Shown piece by piece: positions 40,918 to 42,264 of a DNA stretch of 42,264 nucleotides. Both the position numbers and the translations under genes were made by a program. Source of the stretch: Fidelibacterota bacterium (GTDB taxonomy: Bacteria; Fidelibacterota; UBA8477; JABMPR01). The stretch is from positions 1-42,264 of the forward strand of contig JABIFG010000071.1 of the NCBI GenBank assembly GCA_018650795.1. Direction: 5' to 3'. A model generated the notes under the pieces. That model did no database searches. It saw nothing but the letters and a program-made list of their open reading frames with translations, and was not told the DNA's origin. Position 1 is the first letter of the stretch. Each line of letters starts with the position of its first letter.

Positions 40918-41340
40918 CTATTCTTCGTCCTCTACATCGACATCAAACCACCAGTGTCCAGTTTCATCTATCCAGACTTGATGAGATAATATGCGATTTT
41001 TCTGGCACTTAATGCGGTATTCAACTCCATCATAGCTGCGGTACTTGAAATTTTTGTCCTGAAAGTATTTGCCGGTCAGTTCTCCCGTGTTGATATCGTT
41101 CCAATCCATTCCAATGACTTTGGTAAATGATCCAGCCACGGGGTAGCTGCCTTCGGTGGCATAATGCATGTTCAGCTGATCGCGAATGGAGCCAATAGAG
41201 GCCACAGCCTCACTGCGTATGGCCAACTCCATATTATGCTGATAGATGGGGACTGCGGCAGCTACAAGCACTCCGGTAATGACTATTACAATCATGAGTT
41301 CAACAAGAGAGAATCCGTTTTGGACTCTTTTATTTTTCAC
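40918..41340 (-). CDS. Type IV pilin-like protein (prepilin N-terminal methylation signal)
   Basis: The N-terminus MKNKRVQNG-FSLVELMIVIVITGVLVAAAVPIY is a classical prepilin signal: a short basic leader, Gly before Phe, Glu at position +5 and a long hydrophobic helix. This holds if the GTG at 41340 is the start (140 residues); a TTG at 41349 would add three residues and is less likely. The globular part is short, with Trp residues and an acidic end (WWFDVDVEDEE). It could be a major pilin or a minor pseudopilin of a type II-like machine. No assembly genes are nearby. Confidence 0.85.
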   Translation of the reverse strand: MKNKRVQNGFSLVELMIVIVITGVLVAAAVPIYQHNMELAIRSEAVASIGSIRDQLNMHYATEGSYPVAGSFTKVIGMDWNDINTGELTGKYFQDKNFKYRSYDGVEYRIKCQKNRILSHQVWIDETGHWWFDVDVEDEE

Positions 41341-41349
41341 GTCATCCAA

Positions 41350-41547
41350 AGTTATGCAAGCCTTTTTTAATAATTGCTACTATGTAATAATATAATCCTG
41401 ATAGCACAGTGTGATGTAACAATAGTATCACGGCTAGACCTGACACCTGACCAAGGACAAATAATAGGTGGGATGGTTCGAACAGTGTTTAGAAGACTAT
41501 TTAACTGTGAGGTTAAATAGTCTTCAATAACCCTAAATCATTTAGAA
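41350..41547. other. Intergenic region upstream of the pilin gene, 198 bases
   Basis: Contains the presumed promoter of the minus-strand pilin gene and the 3' flank of the oligopeptidase gene. Apart from the long hairpin at 41492-41525 I see no RNA gene or clear promoter; a TTCGAA-containing stretch near 41477 looks like a tRNA T-loop but has no matching stems. Confidence 0.5.
41492..41525 (-). terminator. Long perfect hairpin downstream of the oligopeptidase gene
   Basis: GAAGACTATTTAAC (41492-41505) and GTTAAATAGTCTTC (41512-41525) form a perfect 14-bp stem with a TGTGAG loop, 22 bases past the oligopeptidase stop. No T-run follows on either strand, so it may be an RNA 3'-end stabiliser rather than a textbook terminator. 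Confidence 0.5.
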
Positions 41548-42264
41548 TCAGTCAACTAATCCTAATTTTTTCAATTCTTTCTCGTAACGATTTACCAGAT
41601 CATTCATATTGTCAATAACAGCTTGAACAGCTTCTGGTTTGGTCATATCCACACCAGCCTTTTTCAATTGTTCAACGGGATAATCGCTGCCACCTGATTT
41701 CAAAAGATTGATGTAATTAGCCTTTGCCTGTTTCTTTGATTTGCGCGTTCCCTCATTCATCTGCTTAAACAATGATGCTGAAGCAGCGTAACTCGTGGCA
41801 TACTGGTAAACATAATAGGGAACCGATGAAAAATGGGGGATTCGAGCCCAGGTGACATCATAGAGCTCATGGTTCTCCATTGAATCTCCGTAAAAAGTGA
41901 CGAGGACATCATGGTAAACGCTATTCAGAACATCTGCGGTAATAGGTTGTCCTTCTTCCACAAGTTTATGTACTTGATATTCATAATCTGCGAATAAAAC
42001 CTGGGTGTAAAAGGTTCCAGCAATATTGTCAATTGCATGGCTTAAAAGGACGAGTCGTTCTTTGGGATCCTTGCTCGTTTTCAGCATGTACTCTAATAAA
42101 TGTGCTTCAGCCATTGTTGAAGCAACCTCAGCAACGAATAGTGTATAGCCAGAGTTTGAAAAGGTCTGGGCTTCATTGGCAAACATCGTGTGGACGGTAT
42201 GTCCCATCTCATGTGCAAGAGTGAACACATCGTTGAGTGTGTTAGTGTAATTCAAAAGCATATA
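41548..42264 (-). CDS. pepF: Oligoendopeptidase F (M3 family), C-terminal part, runs off the window
   Basis: The last 238 residues of a zinc oligopeptidase; the N-terminal part lies beyond base 42264. The segment YMLLNYTNTLNDVFTLAHEMGHTVH holds the HExxH zinc motif, followed by the downstream Glu in LFVAEVASTMAE. Helices typical of M3 peptidases follow, including FYGDSM, IPHFSSVPYYVYQYATSYAAS and a GGSDYPVEQLKKAGVDM tail. The enzyme would cleave short peptides in the cytoplasm. The partial state is due only to the window edge. Confidence 0.93.
   Translation of the reverse strand, partial: YMLLNYTNTLNDVFTLAHEMGHTVHTMFANEAQTFSNSGYTLFVAEVASTMAEAHLLEYMLKTSKDPKERLVLLSHAIDNIAGTFYTQVLFADYEYQVHKLVEEGQPITADVLNSVYHDVLVTFYGDSMENHELYDVTWARIPHFSSVPYYVYQYATSYAASASLFKQMNEGTRKSKKQAKANYINLLKSGGSDYPVEQLKKAGVDMTKPEAVQAVIDNMNDLVNRYEKELKKLGLVD

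Noticed and set aside
41470..41490. tRNA-like T-loop GGTTCGAAC
   Set aside because: The flanking bases cannot form a T-stem, and no acceptor, D or anticodon arms are present.
1..42264. Mobile element, prophage, CRISPR or defence island
   Set aside because: No transposase, integrase, phage, cas or restriction genes, no direct-repeat arrays, and base composition looks even throughout.

Overview
The window looks like part of a chromosome of a Gram-negative, probably marine, bacterium of the FCB assemblage. The best guess is candidate phylum Marinimicrobia (SAR406) or a close relative. This is an inference from gene content: two exported proteins end in a sorting-type domain with a YPNPFN motif, one protease ends in a paired dockerin-like repeat, there are FadL-type outer-membrane barrels and lipoproteins, and there is a tiny AURKAIP1/COX24-like ribosomal protein. 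Respiratory complex I is encoded without NuoE, NuoF or NuoG. Both ATG and GTG starts are used, and Shine-Dalgarno signals are present but not universal. I see no rRNA, tRNA, CRISPR array, insertion sequence, phage gene or origin. No gene-free stretch exceeds 300 bases.

Layout. 1-2543: a very small basic ribosomal-type protein, a clear terminator, then xseA, xseB and nadK. 2552-4463 (minus strand): acetyltransferase, proline dehydrogenase and a CoA-binding protein. 4660-6950: metallo-beta-lactamase-fold protein, lipoprotein cyclophilin and patatin. 6992-14755: the envelope and export region, with DsbD, a subtilase, a Yip1-like membrane protein, an odd basic-tailed lipoprotein, an outer-membrane barrel and an overlapping sorting-domain protein. 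14928-20462: pyruvate:ferredoxin oxidoreductase, a dihydroorotate-dehydrogenase-like flavoprotein, a four-cysteine small protein and a rubrerythrin-like di-iron protein. 20645-22948: a secreted M1 aminopeptidase and a small membrane protein. 23111-29464: an Rrf2 regulator with an IscR-like cysteine triad, a transketolase, an aminotransferase and a malic enzyme-phosphotransacetylase fusion. 29652-40360: the eleven-gene nuoABCDHIJKLMN operon, closed by a terminator. 40445-42264: a small lipoprotein, and on the minus strand a type IV pilin-like gene and the 3' part of an M3 oligopeptidase.

How the genes fit together. The middle and right of the window are central carbon and energy metabolism: pyruvate oxidation to acetyl-CoA with reduced ferredoxin, malate decarboxylation, pentose-phosphate interconversion, and a complex I lacking its NADH-input module. 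This suggests (inference) that ferredoxin or another low-potential carrier feeds complex I. The rubrerythrin-like protein and the Fe-S type Rrf2 regulator fit a need to protect or sense iron-sulfur enzymes.

Most notable observations. The -24/-12 motif TGGCA-N6-TTGC, of sigma-54 type, occurs exactly upstream of the nuo operon and of a 63-residue membrane protein gene, and with one mismatch upstream of nifJ. NuoI carries a roughly 150-residue Ala/Lys-rich then Pro/Ser/Thr/Glu-rich tail. NuoH carries an insertion of about 57 residues with two hydrophobic segments. The transketolase has GEG in place of the usual GDG cofactor motif.
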